Source of the DNA: Arthrobacter sp. Bi26
GTDB taxonomy: Bacteria; Actinomycetota; Actinomycetes; Actinomycetales; Micrococcaceae
Direction of reading: 5' to 3'
Assembly: GCF_918697925.1 (NCBI RefSeq)
Contig: NZ_CAKKMF010000010.1
Location: 20,836 to 84,835 of the forward strand
DNA length: 64,000 bases
The notes beneath the pieces were generated by a model. It had not been told where the DNA came from, did no database searches, and saw nothing but the letters and a program-made list of their open reading frames with translations. Numbering within the stretch: position 1 is the first letter of the stretch; every line of letters begins with the position of its first letter. Both the position numbers and the translations under genes were made by a program. Below, one piece after another: positions 43,901 through 51,466 of the stretch.

Positions 43901-44016
43901 GAGACGAAGTCCCTCCCGCACTCTGCGGCGTAGTACTCGGCGTCGAACACTTCCGTTTTGATCAGCCGCAGGCTGCGGGCTGAAATGGGGTCAAGGACTT
44001 GGCTCGAGGCGTTCAT
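40936..44016 (-). CDS. Three-domain glycosyltransferase (GT2 + GT-A-like + CgeB-like GT-B)
   Basis: The 1026-residue protein starts with the module found before many GTs (FDAEYYAAECGRDFV ... HPLFDLGMF, 24-66). A GT2 domain follows: VSIVMPAWNRETAILDAIES (196-215), VVDDGSTDG (228-236) and LAFLDSDNTW with the DxD-type motif (281-283). A second, degenerate GT-A-like block lies around 430-650. From about 735 a CgeB/Glyco_trans_1_2-type domain contains NILWAISRPDLI, FGASGIW and FANNRLYDAVASGARVISDD. Two active centres would let it add alternating sugars, like a polymerase. AAGGAAA precedes the ATG. It has no membrane helix. Confidence 0.75.
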   Translation of the reverse strand: MNASSQVLDPISARSLRLIKTEVFDAEYYAAECGRDFVSKTAAARHFVQYGMKAGLSFHPLFDLGMFPAPVRDRYKTGDVESLLAYLRSPESREHPWSWLFDPAGLDESGTAGSVLLSRYRPGKARALPVPDKLPGSAPAWPAVRAIVIAHALTAKTYEVGKKPLRLPTWSEVTEKEWLQSVKHVPLASNGSAPVVSIVMPAWNRETAILDAIESVRQQSLKAWELIVVDDGSTDGTRDVVRAYALLDSRIRLIEADHLGVCAARNRGIEEARGDFLAFLDSDNTWRPDFLRNMHAGLIASGGQAGYSAVRMLNGRLEFTGQPITADQLLVRNYVDLNVLVVRTSFIRELGGFDNSLRRWVDYDLVLRITETTSIEYFPFIGCDYVDDDNDDRITRKESGNWEYAVLGKNVQGRFVPDSVPERVRVPSLSVIMRITENIDQAIRNVRRIQETVDADLVELVVLDEVQGFRTSLRLRAALAGLSGLKYIKLPRRYTEAIAYNIGSVHADGANLLFAKENVEFRAGALDKLLEQLDHPSVVAAQPLLTDPAGVVVSAGAVAHRNSLAVPLFRGLNIADARRHGGRVVDELAPAAFVVRREAFERLGRFNTIFAGEAAVTDFLRRLGNSGAGEFVVEGAAVAVDHSADAYAEHPSLSAADADWLSASKEPARPVEAHYRDIGLDVVAFTAPRNPRLQPAAPVVVRQTSGSDPAERLRWAIKIGAEFSVGGDRWGDVPYAADLAEALTARGQEVVVDRAAALARPSNHLDDVVVVIRGLHRCDPQPGKTNILWAISRPDLIAKEELLEFDLIFGASGIWCEYVRSEWGIEAHYLPQATNPKRFHPTAATEGSPQFDLTFVGGPRKPIGRKIVADCVGLGQNVSVWGPRWEQFIPAELVVADFIDNDDLAAVYNSSTIVLNDHFEDMARWGFANNRLYDAVASGARVISDDVDGIDEIFKGAVRTYASLEQLAEILADPSGFPDDSEMAAISQMIRDEHNFDKRAETLLEAARAHRKSVSDGADNDSTPAL

Positions 44017-44178
44017 TAGTCACGTTTCCTTAGTCTGTTGCAAACTTAGCTGGCGTGCCGTCCGGCGGCAGCATCATCAATCTGGCTCCAACTCGCCGCC
44101 CGTGATCCGGACAGCGAGCCGTCGTCAGCCGGCCTCATCGACGCTGACCACGGTTATTGCGGGGCTTCTACGCGAATC

Positions 44179-45090
44179 TCATTTCCCGTCGTCGGCGAGG
44201 ACCCCGAGCTCCTCACCGAAGAACGCCTTGTGCGCATCCCGGACGTTACTGCGGAAGCGTCCGCGGGACGGCGGTTCGTGCCCTTCCTGAAGCTCCTGCG
44301 GCACGAAGTTAATGCGGCCGGATTCGTCCAGTCCGCCCAGGACGGGATCCACGCCGCGCGCTTCGGCGAAGGGGGTGTAGTGCTTCTCGAAGTGCGAGGC
44401 ATCAAGGGTGTTCTGCACATACCAGACGAAGTTCCGGTCCCGCGTGTTTGAGTAGAGGTGCCGAAGGTCCAGCCGCATGCGGTTGTTCTCTTCCATGCTG
44501 TCGTAGCTCTCGAACTCGGGAAAGCAGACCCTGGAGAAGGTCCGAACGGCCTGCCGCTCGTAGTCCCCCACTCGGGTTTGCGGCGAGAAGCAAACAGCCA
44601 GGGAACCGCTGATCTGCCGGGAGATGGCCAATGATGCGAAGCCGCCGCCGCTGGAGCCGGTCAGCAGGATTCGCTCGTATCCTGCGACCGCTGCAATCTC
44701 TTTGATCAGCTCTGCCACGTCCGAGGTTAGGTCCTGTGCTTCATTGCCGACGTACCACGCCAGCGGAATGCTGCTGCTGAGGTTCAGGCTGGAATCTGCG
44801 ATAAAGAGCTGGGCGGCGTCAATGGATGCCAGCGACTTCCGCCATTCAAAGCGCGGGAGCTGGTACTTGGACCGCTGCAGTGAGCCGTGGAAAGTGACGA
44901 TCAGAGTCTTCGACACTCTGGGCGCGTACAGTGCCACGATATCGAGCGGACCGCCGGAAGCAGCCGGGACCACGAATTCATACGGCTCCGCCGCATTGTG
45001 GTCAATCTCGCTGGCCGAGGCGATGCGGCGGATCTCTACATTGTTCCGCTCATCCCAAGCCGTTTCCTGGGTGGTGTTTTGCAAATTCAC
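44179..45090 (-). CDS. Alpha/beta-hydrolase-fold protein in the polymer operon
   Basis: The 303-residue protein has an alpha/beta-hydrolase core: TLIVTFHGSLQRSKYQLPRF for the oxyanion strand, and RILLTGSSGGGFASLAISRQ with the nucleophile elbow G-S-S-G-G. SLAVCFSPQT follows as in esterases. No signal peptide is visible, so it is cytosolic, unlike a secreted depolymerase. It overlaps the upstream GT2 gene by four bases (ATGA), which binds it to the operon. It might acylate or deacylate a sugar intermediate. The 162 bp after its stop hold no gene. Function is inferred only from fold and place. Confidence 0.65.
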   Translation of the reverse strand: MNLQNTTQETAWDERNNVEIRRIASASEIDHNAAEPYEFVVPAASGGPLDIVALYAPRVSKTLIVTFHGSLQRSKYQLPRFEWRKSLASIDAAQLFIADSSLNLSSSIPLAWYVGNEAQDLTSDVAELIKEIAAVAGYERILLTGSSGGGFASLAISRQISGSLAVCFSPQTRVGDYERQAVRTFSRVCFPEFESYDSMEENNRMRLDLRHLYSNTRDRNFVWYVQNTLDASHFEKHYTPFAEARGVDPVLGGLDESGRINFVPQELQEGHEPPSRGRFRSNVRDAHKAFFGEELGVLADDGK

Positions 45091-47381
45091 GGAGCCTCTC
45101 CTGCTTCAAAAGCGCCCACATTGGAGCCTGTCAGTGCCAGCGGAGCTTCCTCCGCCGGGGTGTCGGGAATTGTCAGCGTGTCCGGCTGCGCCACGTGGTC
45201 GCCGATGGACTTTTGTCCGTGCCCGGACTGCGTGATGATCCGCAGTGTCCGTTCATTGAGCGGAATCCACCGTATGGGGCCGCCAAACACGGCCAACAGG
45301 TTGCGTTCCACAGTCCCGACCTCGTACTTGTGTTCATCCGTTTCCCAGTTATAGGGCGGCTCGTCTGTCCACACAGACACTCGTTCCGCCGCATGCCCGC
45401 TGCGCAACTCGCGGCTGTACTGGAACGCGGTGGGATCGTAGACGTTGACCGCGGCAGACTGCACACGGTCCGTAACCTCCACCCGGACAAGACGCCCGTC
45501 ATGGAAAGCCTCCATGACCTCGTCAGAGAATGACCGGTCGATGGCGGCCGTGTGAAGAATGCTCGGGTAGTGCATGAGTCCAACCCGCTGCCCCTTTCCG
45601 ACCGCAGACGCCAGATGTTCCAGCATCAGCACGCCCACGAGGGAATCAGCGCCGAAATCGCCGACAAGCAGGATATCAAGTTCCAGGTCCTGCTGCTTCG
45701 CACCCGCCGGCAGGAACCGGGACGGTGCCGGGAACACCCGCTCGGCAAGCGGGAAGTCCAGGTAGCCGGAGTGTTCGCCCGCCTTGATCCTCTTGTGCCA
45801 GTGCTCGTAAGAGTCACGGTAGGACACGCGGTCCGGCGACCTGTAGCCGAGGCGGAAATCTTCCATGGAAAGGTTCGAGGCGCCGACGAGGGACAGCGTC
45901 AAGGGCGCCTCGCTTACCTCGAAGGGCTCCTCGCTATTGACGAGGGCCTGGTAGCGGAGAATGAACTCCGTGTCGGCGGCTTTGCGGACGGAATCCCAGT
46001 GACCCAAGTGCTCCCGGATGGTGGGAGTGTGGAACATTGTGGATACGTGGGCCGGCGTGATGAAGGCTCCGCGCCATCCGCGGTAGTGGAAGAAAAGGTC
46101 TTCGTCCGCGCGCGTCCAGGGAGCGGACACGAGTCTTCCGTCGGTCTGCTCCTGTGACCCCCGGACCAAGAGGGCGATCTTCTGCGGGTGCTGCCAGTCG
46201 TCGCCGTCGAAAATCGTCATGAACTCGCCCTGGGCCATGGAGTAGCCAATATTGCGCGACGTGTAGGCACCTGCGTTGGGCTCGTTGAGCACCACCTTGA
46301 TGCGCCCGTCCACTGCCGGCCATTTGTTGAGCCGTTCGGCCGCATCCCCGCCGGAACCGTCGTCAACGATGATGATTTCGATGTTGCGGTAGCTCTGGTC
46401 GACGGCCGACTGAATCGCGAGATCCGTGTACTCGTCCGGCTTGTAGACGGGCATGACAATGCTGACGAGAGGTCCGTCCGTGACCGGTGCCGGCGCTTCC
46501 GCCTGCAGGCGGAGGAAGGCCGGGGCGGTACCTTCGGCCAGCGAAAGCCGGGACAGCCCCGCCAGCTGGTAGATGTCGTTGATTTCGGCGAGCCACTCGT
46601 CGACATCGACTGAATTGTCCTTGAACGGGTTGGCTGCGTTGGCCCGGTAGAGGTGGAGGTCGTTGGAGTTCATTTCGTCGGCCTTGTAGAGGCCCTGAAG
46701 CCGAATTACTTCCTCCCCCTGCCCGGTCCGGGCTAAGGCGTCAAGGAAGAACTCCCCGCGCCGCTTTTCCCGGAACGGCTTGGCTCCGAGTCGCTGAAAG
46801 ACGTACTTGTACAGCGTGGCTGCGTTGAGGATGTCGTCCTGGAGGATGTTCTGCCGGAAGCAGAGGTCGCCCAAGTGCAGCAGCACGGAGCGCGGTGTCT
46901 TGTCCAGGACGGGCTTTACGCTGCGACGGGTCTTCCCCCCGATCCGGTACATTTCCAGGGCTACGGCCATGTCCCGCCAGCCCCATTGGCCGGTGGTTGC
47001 CGTGGCGACCAAGATATCGCGGCCGTCAACGGAACGCAGCTTGGTGAGGCGCTGGGCAAGCCGCGCCTCCGGGATGCGGGAGCGTGCACCCCACTCGACA
47101 AGGGCACCGGGGCGTGTGTCCTGCTGAACCGGAGCGGGCTTTGCCAGTGCGGCAGATGCCCGCTTCGCCGCCCGCCGGGACGCCTTCAGCAGACGGTCCA
47201 CGTAGAGCGCGCCGACGGCCAGCGCGGCCGCGAAGACCAGCACCAGCAGGCCTAGGAGCCACGGGTTGCGTGCGTATGCAGCCACCACTACCAAGGCAAG
47301 GAGGACGGCGAACGCGGCGGCGGCCACCTTTTTCTTCGGGGACAGCCGCGCAATTCTGCGGAGAGCTTGTTGAAATTTCAT
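45087..47381 (-). CDS. Membrane-anchored GT2 glycosyltransferase with unknown C-terminal domain
   Basis: The 764-residue protein has two N-terminal membrane helices (about 17-34 and 39-62), AAAAFAVLLALVVVAAYA and WLLGLLVLVFAAALAVGALY. The spacer to about 290 is helical. The GT2 domain begins VSIVMPVYKPDEYTDLAIQS, with IIIVDDGSGGDAAERL and MTIFDGDDWQHPQ as the DxD motif. The last 190 residues (LELDILLVGDFGADSLVGVL ...) are a separate alpha/beta domain resembling a GT-B half but not assigned. AGGGA precedes the ATG. The downstream hydrolase overlaps by four bases. Probably faces the cytosol. Confidence 0.75.
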   Translation of the reverse strand: MKFQQALRRIARLSPKKKVAAAAFAVLLALVVVAAYARNPWLLGLLVLVFAAALAVGALYVDRLLKASRRAAKRASAALAKPAPVQQDTRPGALVEWGARSRIPEARLAQRLTKLRSVDGRDILVATATTGQWGWRDMAVALEMYRIGGKTRRSVKPVLDKTPRSVLLHLGDLCFRQNILQDDILNAATLYKYVFQRLGAKPFREKRRGEFFLDALARTGQGEEVIRLQGLYKADEMNSNDLHLYRANAANPFKDNSVDVDEWLAEINDIYQLAGLSRLSLAEGTAPAFLRLQAEAPAPVTDGPLVSIVMPVYKPDEYTDLAIQSAVDQSYRNIEIIIVDDGSGGDAAERLNKWPAVDGRIKVVLNEPNAGAYTSRNIGYSMAQGEFMTIFDGDDWQHPQKIALLVRGSQEQTDGRLVSAPWTRADEDLFFHYRGWRGAFITPAHVSTMFHTPTIREHLGHWDSVRKAADTEFILRYQALVNSEEPFEVSEAPLTLSLVGASNLSMEDFRLGYRSPDRVSYRDSYEHWHKRIKAGEHSGYLDFPLAERVFPAPSRFLPAGAKQQDLELDILLVGDFGADSLVGVLMLEHLASAVGKGQRVGLMHYPSILHTAAIDRSFSDEVMEAFHDGRLVRVEVTDRVQSAAVNVYDPTAFQYSRELRSGHAAERVSVWTDEPPYNWETDEHKYEVGTVERNLLAVFGGPIRWIPLNERTLRIITQSGHGQKSIGDHVAQPDTLTIPDTPAEEAPLALTGSNVGAFEAGEAP

Positions 47382-47393
47382 TCCCTGAGCCTT

Positions 47394-49316
47394 CTAAGTA
47401 TGCGAGTGAGTAGTAAGTGCGGATTGAGCCGGGACTGGAACTGGCACCCGGGCGAAGTGGCTGCGCATGGAACCCAGCCGCGCTCCGGAAGGTGAGCTCG
47501 GAACAGCGTCGATCTGCGGCGGCGGCTGGAATCCGTCCCACTGTTCGGCCACACTCTGTAAGAAGATGCTGTCTTCCGGATTCCAGGTATGGCCGCCGTG
47601 CGAATCCGCCCCGGAGTGGCGGTGCATCATGTAATTCTGCCCGTGGGAGCGGTAGATGAGTCCCCCGGAGGCCTGGACTGCTTGTAGGAGGCAGCGGTCA
47701 ACGGCGCGATGGACGGGCCGCCATCCTCCCAGCTGACGCAGCTCATCCCTGCCGAGCATTATAGTGCCGCCCGCGACGTGGTCCGAATATTGCTCCCCGA
47801 GTGGGGGCCTGCGCGTGGTGATGTCCAGGCTCTCCAGGTAAACGAACTCAACCTGCGCGCCCACCAGGGTGGCGCCGCTGAATTCCTTGGCGTGGACGAG
47901 GTCGCGCAGGTGGTGCGGGCCGTACCAGTCGTCGTCGTCCATCTTGCAGACGAGATCGCCGCTGGCGGCGCGCACGCCGGCGTTCAGCACGTCGCCAAAA
48001 ATCATGTCGGCCGGAACGGTGCGCACCTGCAGCTCGCCGGAAAACGCCTCGACGGCGCGCCGGACCTCGGGCAGGTCGGTGTCGAACCCGTGCAGCACCA
48101 CCACCACTTCCAGTGCCTCCCAGCTCTGGCGTGTCAGCTGGTCCAGGGCGGATACCAGCTTCTCGGGCCGGCGGGTGGCCAGCACCACGCTCACGGAGGG
48201 CACGGGAAGCAGCGGCTTGCCGAGCTGGCCCAGCAGAGTGTTCCAGACGGCCCGCGGGCTGTAGAGGTCCAAGGCCGTCCGTCGAAGCTCGATCGACTTC
48301 GATTCCCGCAGCACCCGGGGGTCGCCGGCGTCGAAGGCCTGAATGCGGTCCACCAGCTGCTCGCCGAGCAGGGACCGGACGGGGGCAGGCAACGCCGTCG
48401 TCAAGAGGGGCACGCCCGCGACGGCCAGCTGGCTCAGGCGCCGCGCCAGCTGCCAGTCCAGGCCGCCAAAGAGGTCTCCATCAACCTCAACGTAGTTGTG
48501 CTCCCGGAGGGCCGCGAGATCGGCTTCGCTCAGCTCTCCCCGGCGGCCGAGCTCGATCGGCCGGAGTGCCCGCGTCGCCTTATCCGGGTACGGCAGGAAT
48601 CCCAGGGGAGACACGACGGCGGTGTCAACAGGGGGCAGTACCGTCCCCGGCGGAGTCCAGACCGGCGGTGTGACACGTAAGGGCTGGTCCGAGGCTTGCT
48701 CGCTGAGCTGCTGGGTGAGCTCGCCGGGTCCGATCAGCACGTCGACGGAATAGATGTCATCCGGCTCGGGCTGCAGGAGCTCTTCGGTCATGAAGCTGCC
48801 GAGTGCGTCGCCGGCGAGCCAGGCGGTGGCGGCGGGATCGGTGATGCCGACCCGCAGTCCGCCCAGCACCGGCCGCGGCGCGGCAGGCGAACAGCAGCCC
48901 AAGGCGGCGAGGGCCGCAGCATGCACATTCACCCATTTGCCGCCTTCGACCACCACTGCGAAACCGAGCCCCGGCACGGTCATGGCGGATGTGCCGGCCT
49001 TGACCTGGAGGCTGCGCGGAGTCCAGACCGGCAGGTCGGCGGCCGGGAAGAGCCCGCGGATGACCAGTACGAAGCGTTGCGCCCGTCCCTCGCTGCGGAA
49101 CAAGGGAAGCAGCATCCGAGCCTCAGAGAGCGATTGCGTCTGCACAACGTAGTTGTCCCACCACAATTGATCAGCAGGAAGGGCATGATCCCAGTCGGCC
49201 CCGCTCCGGGGATCGCGGTGCTCCCAGTCCGTGCGGGCGTAGTCCAGCCCGAGGTCCAACGCCAGCTGCGCCATGGAGTGGTCTGCGGAGCCGACCGCGA
49301 CGCTCTTGATCTGCAT
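47394..49316 (-). CDS. GT2-type glycosyltransferase with long N-terminal region
   Basis: The 640-residue protein carries its GT-A domain in the C-terminal half: VSVVLATRRPEKLVSALDQL, VVVVLHGFDTDLPEV, LNAGVRAASGDLVCKMDDDD then WYGPHHLRDLVHA. The acidic string MDDDD is the metal site. The end, MMHRHSGADSHGGHTW, matches a module of the gene at 51467. The N-terminal 340 residues have scattered segments (LFGGLDWQLARRLSQLAVAG) like a degenerate GT-B half. The ATG at 49316 begins four bases after the stop of the upstream gene; the frame from 49424 is not needed. Coupled with its neighbours. Confidence 0.72.
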   Translation of the reverse strand: MQIKSVAVGSADHSMAQLALDLGLDYARTDWEHRDPRSGADWDHALPADQLWWDNYVVQTQSLSEARMLLPLFRSEGRAQRFVLVIRGLFPAADLPVWTPRSLQVKAGTSAMTVPGLGFAVVVEGGKWVNVHAAALAALGCCSPAAPRPVLGGLRVGITDPAATAWLAGDALGSFMTEELLQPEPDDIYSVDVLIGPGELTQQLSEQASDQPLRVTPPVWTPPGTVLPPVDTAVVSPLGFLPYPDKATRALRPIELGRRGELSEADLAALREHNYVEVDGDLFGGLDWQLARRLSQLAVAGVPLLTTALPAPVRSLLGEQLVDRIQAFDAGDPRVLRESKSIELRRTALDLYSPRAVWNTLLGQLGKPLLPVPSVSVVLATRRPEKLVSALDQLTRQSWEALEVVVVLHGFDTDLPEVRRAVEAFSGELQVRTVPADMIFGDVLNAGVRAASGDLVCKMDDDDWYGPHHLRDLVHAKEFSGATLVGAQVEFVYLESLDITTRRPPLGEQYSDHVAGGTIMLGRDELRQLGGWRPVHRAVDRCLLQAVQASGGLIYRSHGQNYMMHRHSGADSHGGHTWNPEDSIFLQSVAEQWDGFQPPPQIDAVPSSPSGARLGSMRSHFARVPVPVPAQSALTTHSHT

Positions 49317-49320
49317 GCTG

Positions 49321-50136
49321 CTAGCTCCCCGCCCGGCCTGTGCGGGCCTTGAGCCGGCCAAGGATATAGGCCGGGCCCTTGCGGGCAATAGCGCGGGCAC
49401 GCGAGACGCCGCGGTTCGGGGCAAGCCCCTGCTCCAGGCGGCGGCGCTCGATTTCGGACTTCCTCAGACGGGCCTCCAGCAGGCGGATCTTCTGCTCATA
49501 GTCCAGGCGCGTGGCGCTGTCGGCCAGGTCCCGGACCACGATATTCAGGTCAAGGGTTGCCGCGGCGCCCTTGCGCAGGTGCAGTTTGGGCTTGGGCCGC
49601 CGGAAATCGTGCAGGCCCAGGGCGCTGCCGGAAACCCAGCGTTCGCCACCGGCGCTGCGCGCGGACTTCTCCGGGTCGCCGGCTTCCGACAGCTCCCGAA
49701 GGGTCGCCGTCTGCCACAGTTCGATTGCGCCCGGCTGCCCGTCCACCAGGGCCCTGAGGACCATAGCCTGGGTCTGGCGCAGGGTGTCGATCATGGCTTC
49801 CAGTGAGTGCAGGCCCAGGGCCGTTCCGGCGCTGAGCACCAGCGTGTAGGCGGACTCGGCAAGCTGTTGTCCGTCAGCCCGGAGAAACGAAAAGCGGCGG
49901 TCGGTGGAGAGCCAGTCTTCCAGCTTGGGCCGGCTGCCGTCCTCGACCAGAATGTCGACGGCGAAGTCCTGGCAAGCAGAGCCGAAAAGCGAGGCGACGG
50001 TTCCAGCAACTTCCAGATCCGTAGCCTTCGCGGCCCGGATCAGGATCCGGACAAGCGGGGTCTCGCGCCGCGGCGTGTGCAGGGCCTTGAGTGCAAAGCC
50101 GGCATGGCGCAGCTCTTCCTCAATGGACGCTGACAC
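49321..50136 (-). CDS. Unknown protein of the polymer operon, GT-A-like without DxD
   Basis: I do not recognise a family for this 271-residue protein. LVRILIRAAKATDLEVAGTV and FAVDILVEDGSRPKLEDWL look like the first strands of a GT2 fold, and ALGLHSLEAMIDTLRQTQAM could match its middle, but no DxD motif is present. The last 60 residues form a charged coiled coil (YEQKIRLLEARLRKSEIERR) followed by a basic tail. It may be an inactive partner or scaffold for a glycosyltransferase. The GTG at 50136 has GGGGAAG nine bases upstream; the GTG at 50157 would overlap the wecC stop. Confidence 0.6.
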   Translation of the reverse strand: MSASIEEELRHAGFALKALHTPRRETPLVRILIRAAKATDLEVAGTVASLFGSACQDFAVDILVEDGSRPKLEDWLSTDRRFSFLRADGQQLAESAYTLVLSAGTALGLHSLEAMIDTLRQTQAMVLRALVDGQPGAIELWQTATLRELSEAGDPEKSARSAGGERWVSGSALGLHDFRRPKPKLHLRKGAAATLDLNIVVRDLADSATRLDYEQKIRLLEARLRKSEIERRRLEQGLAPNRGVSRARAIARKGPAYILGRLKARTGRAGS

Positions 50137-50149
50137 GGCGTGGCTTCCC

Positions 50150-51460
50150 CTATCCACCGACGCTGGCCCCTACGGGCGTGTGCGGCCGGCTGGCGTCCGC
50201 GGGCTCCTGCTGGTTCCAAATGCCCTTGGTATCGATGACGAGTTTTCCTTCGAGGGACAGGGCGTCCAGGGTCAGGAATTCATCGTGGTCCACCAGGAGC
50301 ATCACGAGGTCCGCAGCGGCGACGGCTTCCTCCATGCCGTGGAGCCTGGCGAGGCCGGATGCTGCCAGCGCCGTCGGGAGTTCCTCGACGTTCGGGTCAA
50401 CCACCAGGATGGCGCTGTCAGGCAGCTGCCGGACGAGTTCCTGGACGATCGTCACCGACGGCGACTCGCGGACGTCGTCGATGTTGGCCTTGAAGGCCAG
50501 GCCGAGGACAGCCACGGTGGCGCCCGGCTGGTCGGCCAGTGTCTGCACTGCCTGCCGGACCACGTGGTACGGCTTGGAGTCGTTGACTTCGCGGGCCGTC
50601 CGGATCAGGGCGGAGTGCTCCGGGACGGCGTCGACGATGAACCAGGGATCAACCGCGATGCAGTGTCCGCCCACGCCGGGGCCGGGGCGAAGAACGTTCA
50701 CGCGCGGGTGATGGTTCGCCAGCTCGATCAGCTTCCAGACGTCGATGCCCAAGTTGTCGCAAATCAGTGAGAGCTCGTTGGCGAAGGCGATGTTGACGTC
50801 GCGGAAGGTGTTTTCCACCAGCTTGGTCATTTCAGCGGTGGTGGCATCCGTGAGCAGGATTTCACCCTGGCAGATCACCTCGTACAGCCGCTTGGCCAGC
50901 TGGGCGCCCTCTTCGGTGAGGCCTCCTATCACGCGGTCGTTGGTGACCATTTCGACCATGATCCGGCCCGGCAGAACGCGCTCCGGCGAGTGCACAATGT
51001 GGACATGGTTTAGTCCGGGACCCGCTTCGAGGGACAGGTCCGGCCGCAGTTCCATGAGGTAGGTGCCGAGGCGTTCGGTGGTGCCTGGAGGCGACGTCGA
51101 TTCCAGGACCACGAGTTCGCCGCCGCGGAGCTTGGGCGCGAGGGCCTCAAGGGCGCTGCGGAGGTAGGAGAGGTCGGCGCCGTTGCCCTCCGCCAGCGGG
51201 GTGGGCACGGCAATGATGAACGCGTCGGCCACAGGCACGGTGGACATGGCGACGAGGTTGCCCAGGCTGACCGCACCTGAGACCACCACACCCATATCGG
51301 GTTCCACAAAGGGAACCTCTCCCCGGTTGACGGCGTCGACGGTCGACTGCTTCACATCGACGCCGGCTACGCGCTTGCCTTTGGCGGCAAAGCTGGCCGC
51401 GGTGGGCAGGCCGATGTAGCCAAGTCCGATGACGGCAACATCAAAAATCGTCTCGTCCAT
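50150..51460 (-). CDS. wecC: UDP-N-acetyl-D-mannosaminuronate dehydrogenase, WecC type
   Basis: The 436-residue nucleotide-sugar dehydrogenase starts VAVIGLGYIGLPTAASFAAK (8-27), then VPTPLAEGNGADLSYLRSAL, ESTSPPGTTERLG and HSPERVLPGRIMVEM, the last being typical of WecC rather than UDP-glucose dehydrogenase. Catalytic Cys267 is in GPGVGGHCIAVDPWF. The C-terminal domain has VLGLAFKANIDDVRESPS. The reaction would be oxidation of UDP-ManNAc to UDP-ManNAcA with two NAD+. Its partner WecB is encoded at 25570-26715. AGGGAAAC precedes the ATG. It is inside the operon, six bases after the upstream gene. Confidence 0.92.
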   Translation of the reverse strand: MDETIFDVAVIGLGYIGLPTAASFAAKGKRVAGVDVKQSTVDAVNRGEVPFVEPDMGVVVSGAVSLGNLVAMSTVPVADAFIIAVPTPLAEGNGADLSYLRSALEALAPKLRGGELVVLESTSPPGTTERLGTYLMELRPDLSLEAGPGLNHVHIVHSPERVLPGRIMVEMVTNDRVIGGLTEEGAQLAKRLYEVICQGEILLTDATTAEMTKLVENTFRDVNIAFANELSLICDNLGIDVWKLIELANHHPRVNVLRPGPGVGGHCIAVDPWFIVDAVPEHSALIRTAREVNDSKPYHVVRQAVQTLADQPGATVAVLGLAFKANIDDVRESPSVTIVQELVRQLPDSAILVVDPNVEELPTALAASGLARLHGMEEAVAAADLVMLLVDHDEFLTLDALSLEGKLVIDTKGIWNQQEPADASRPHTPVGASVGG

Positions 51461-51466
51461 GTTTCC

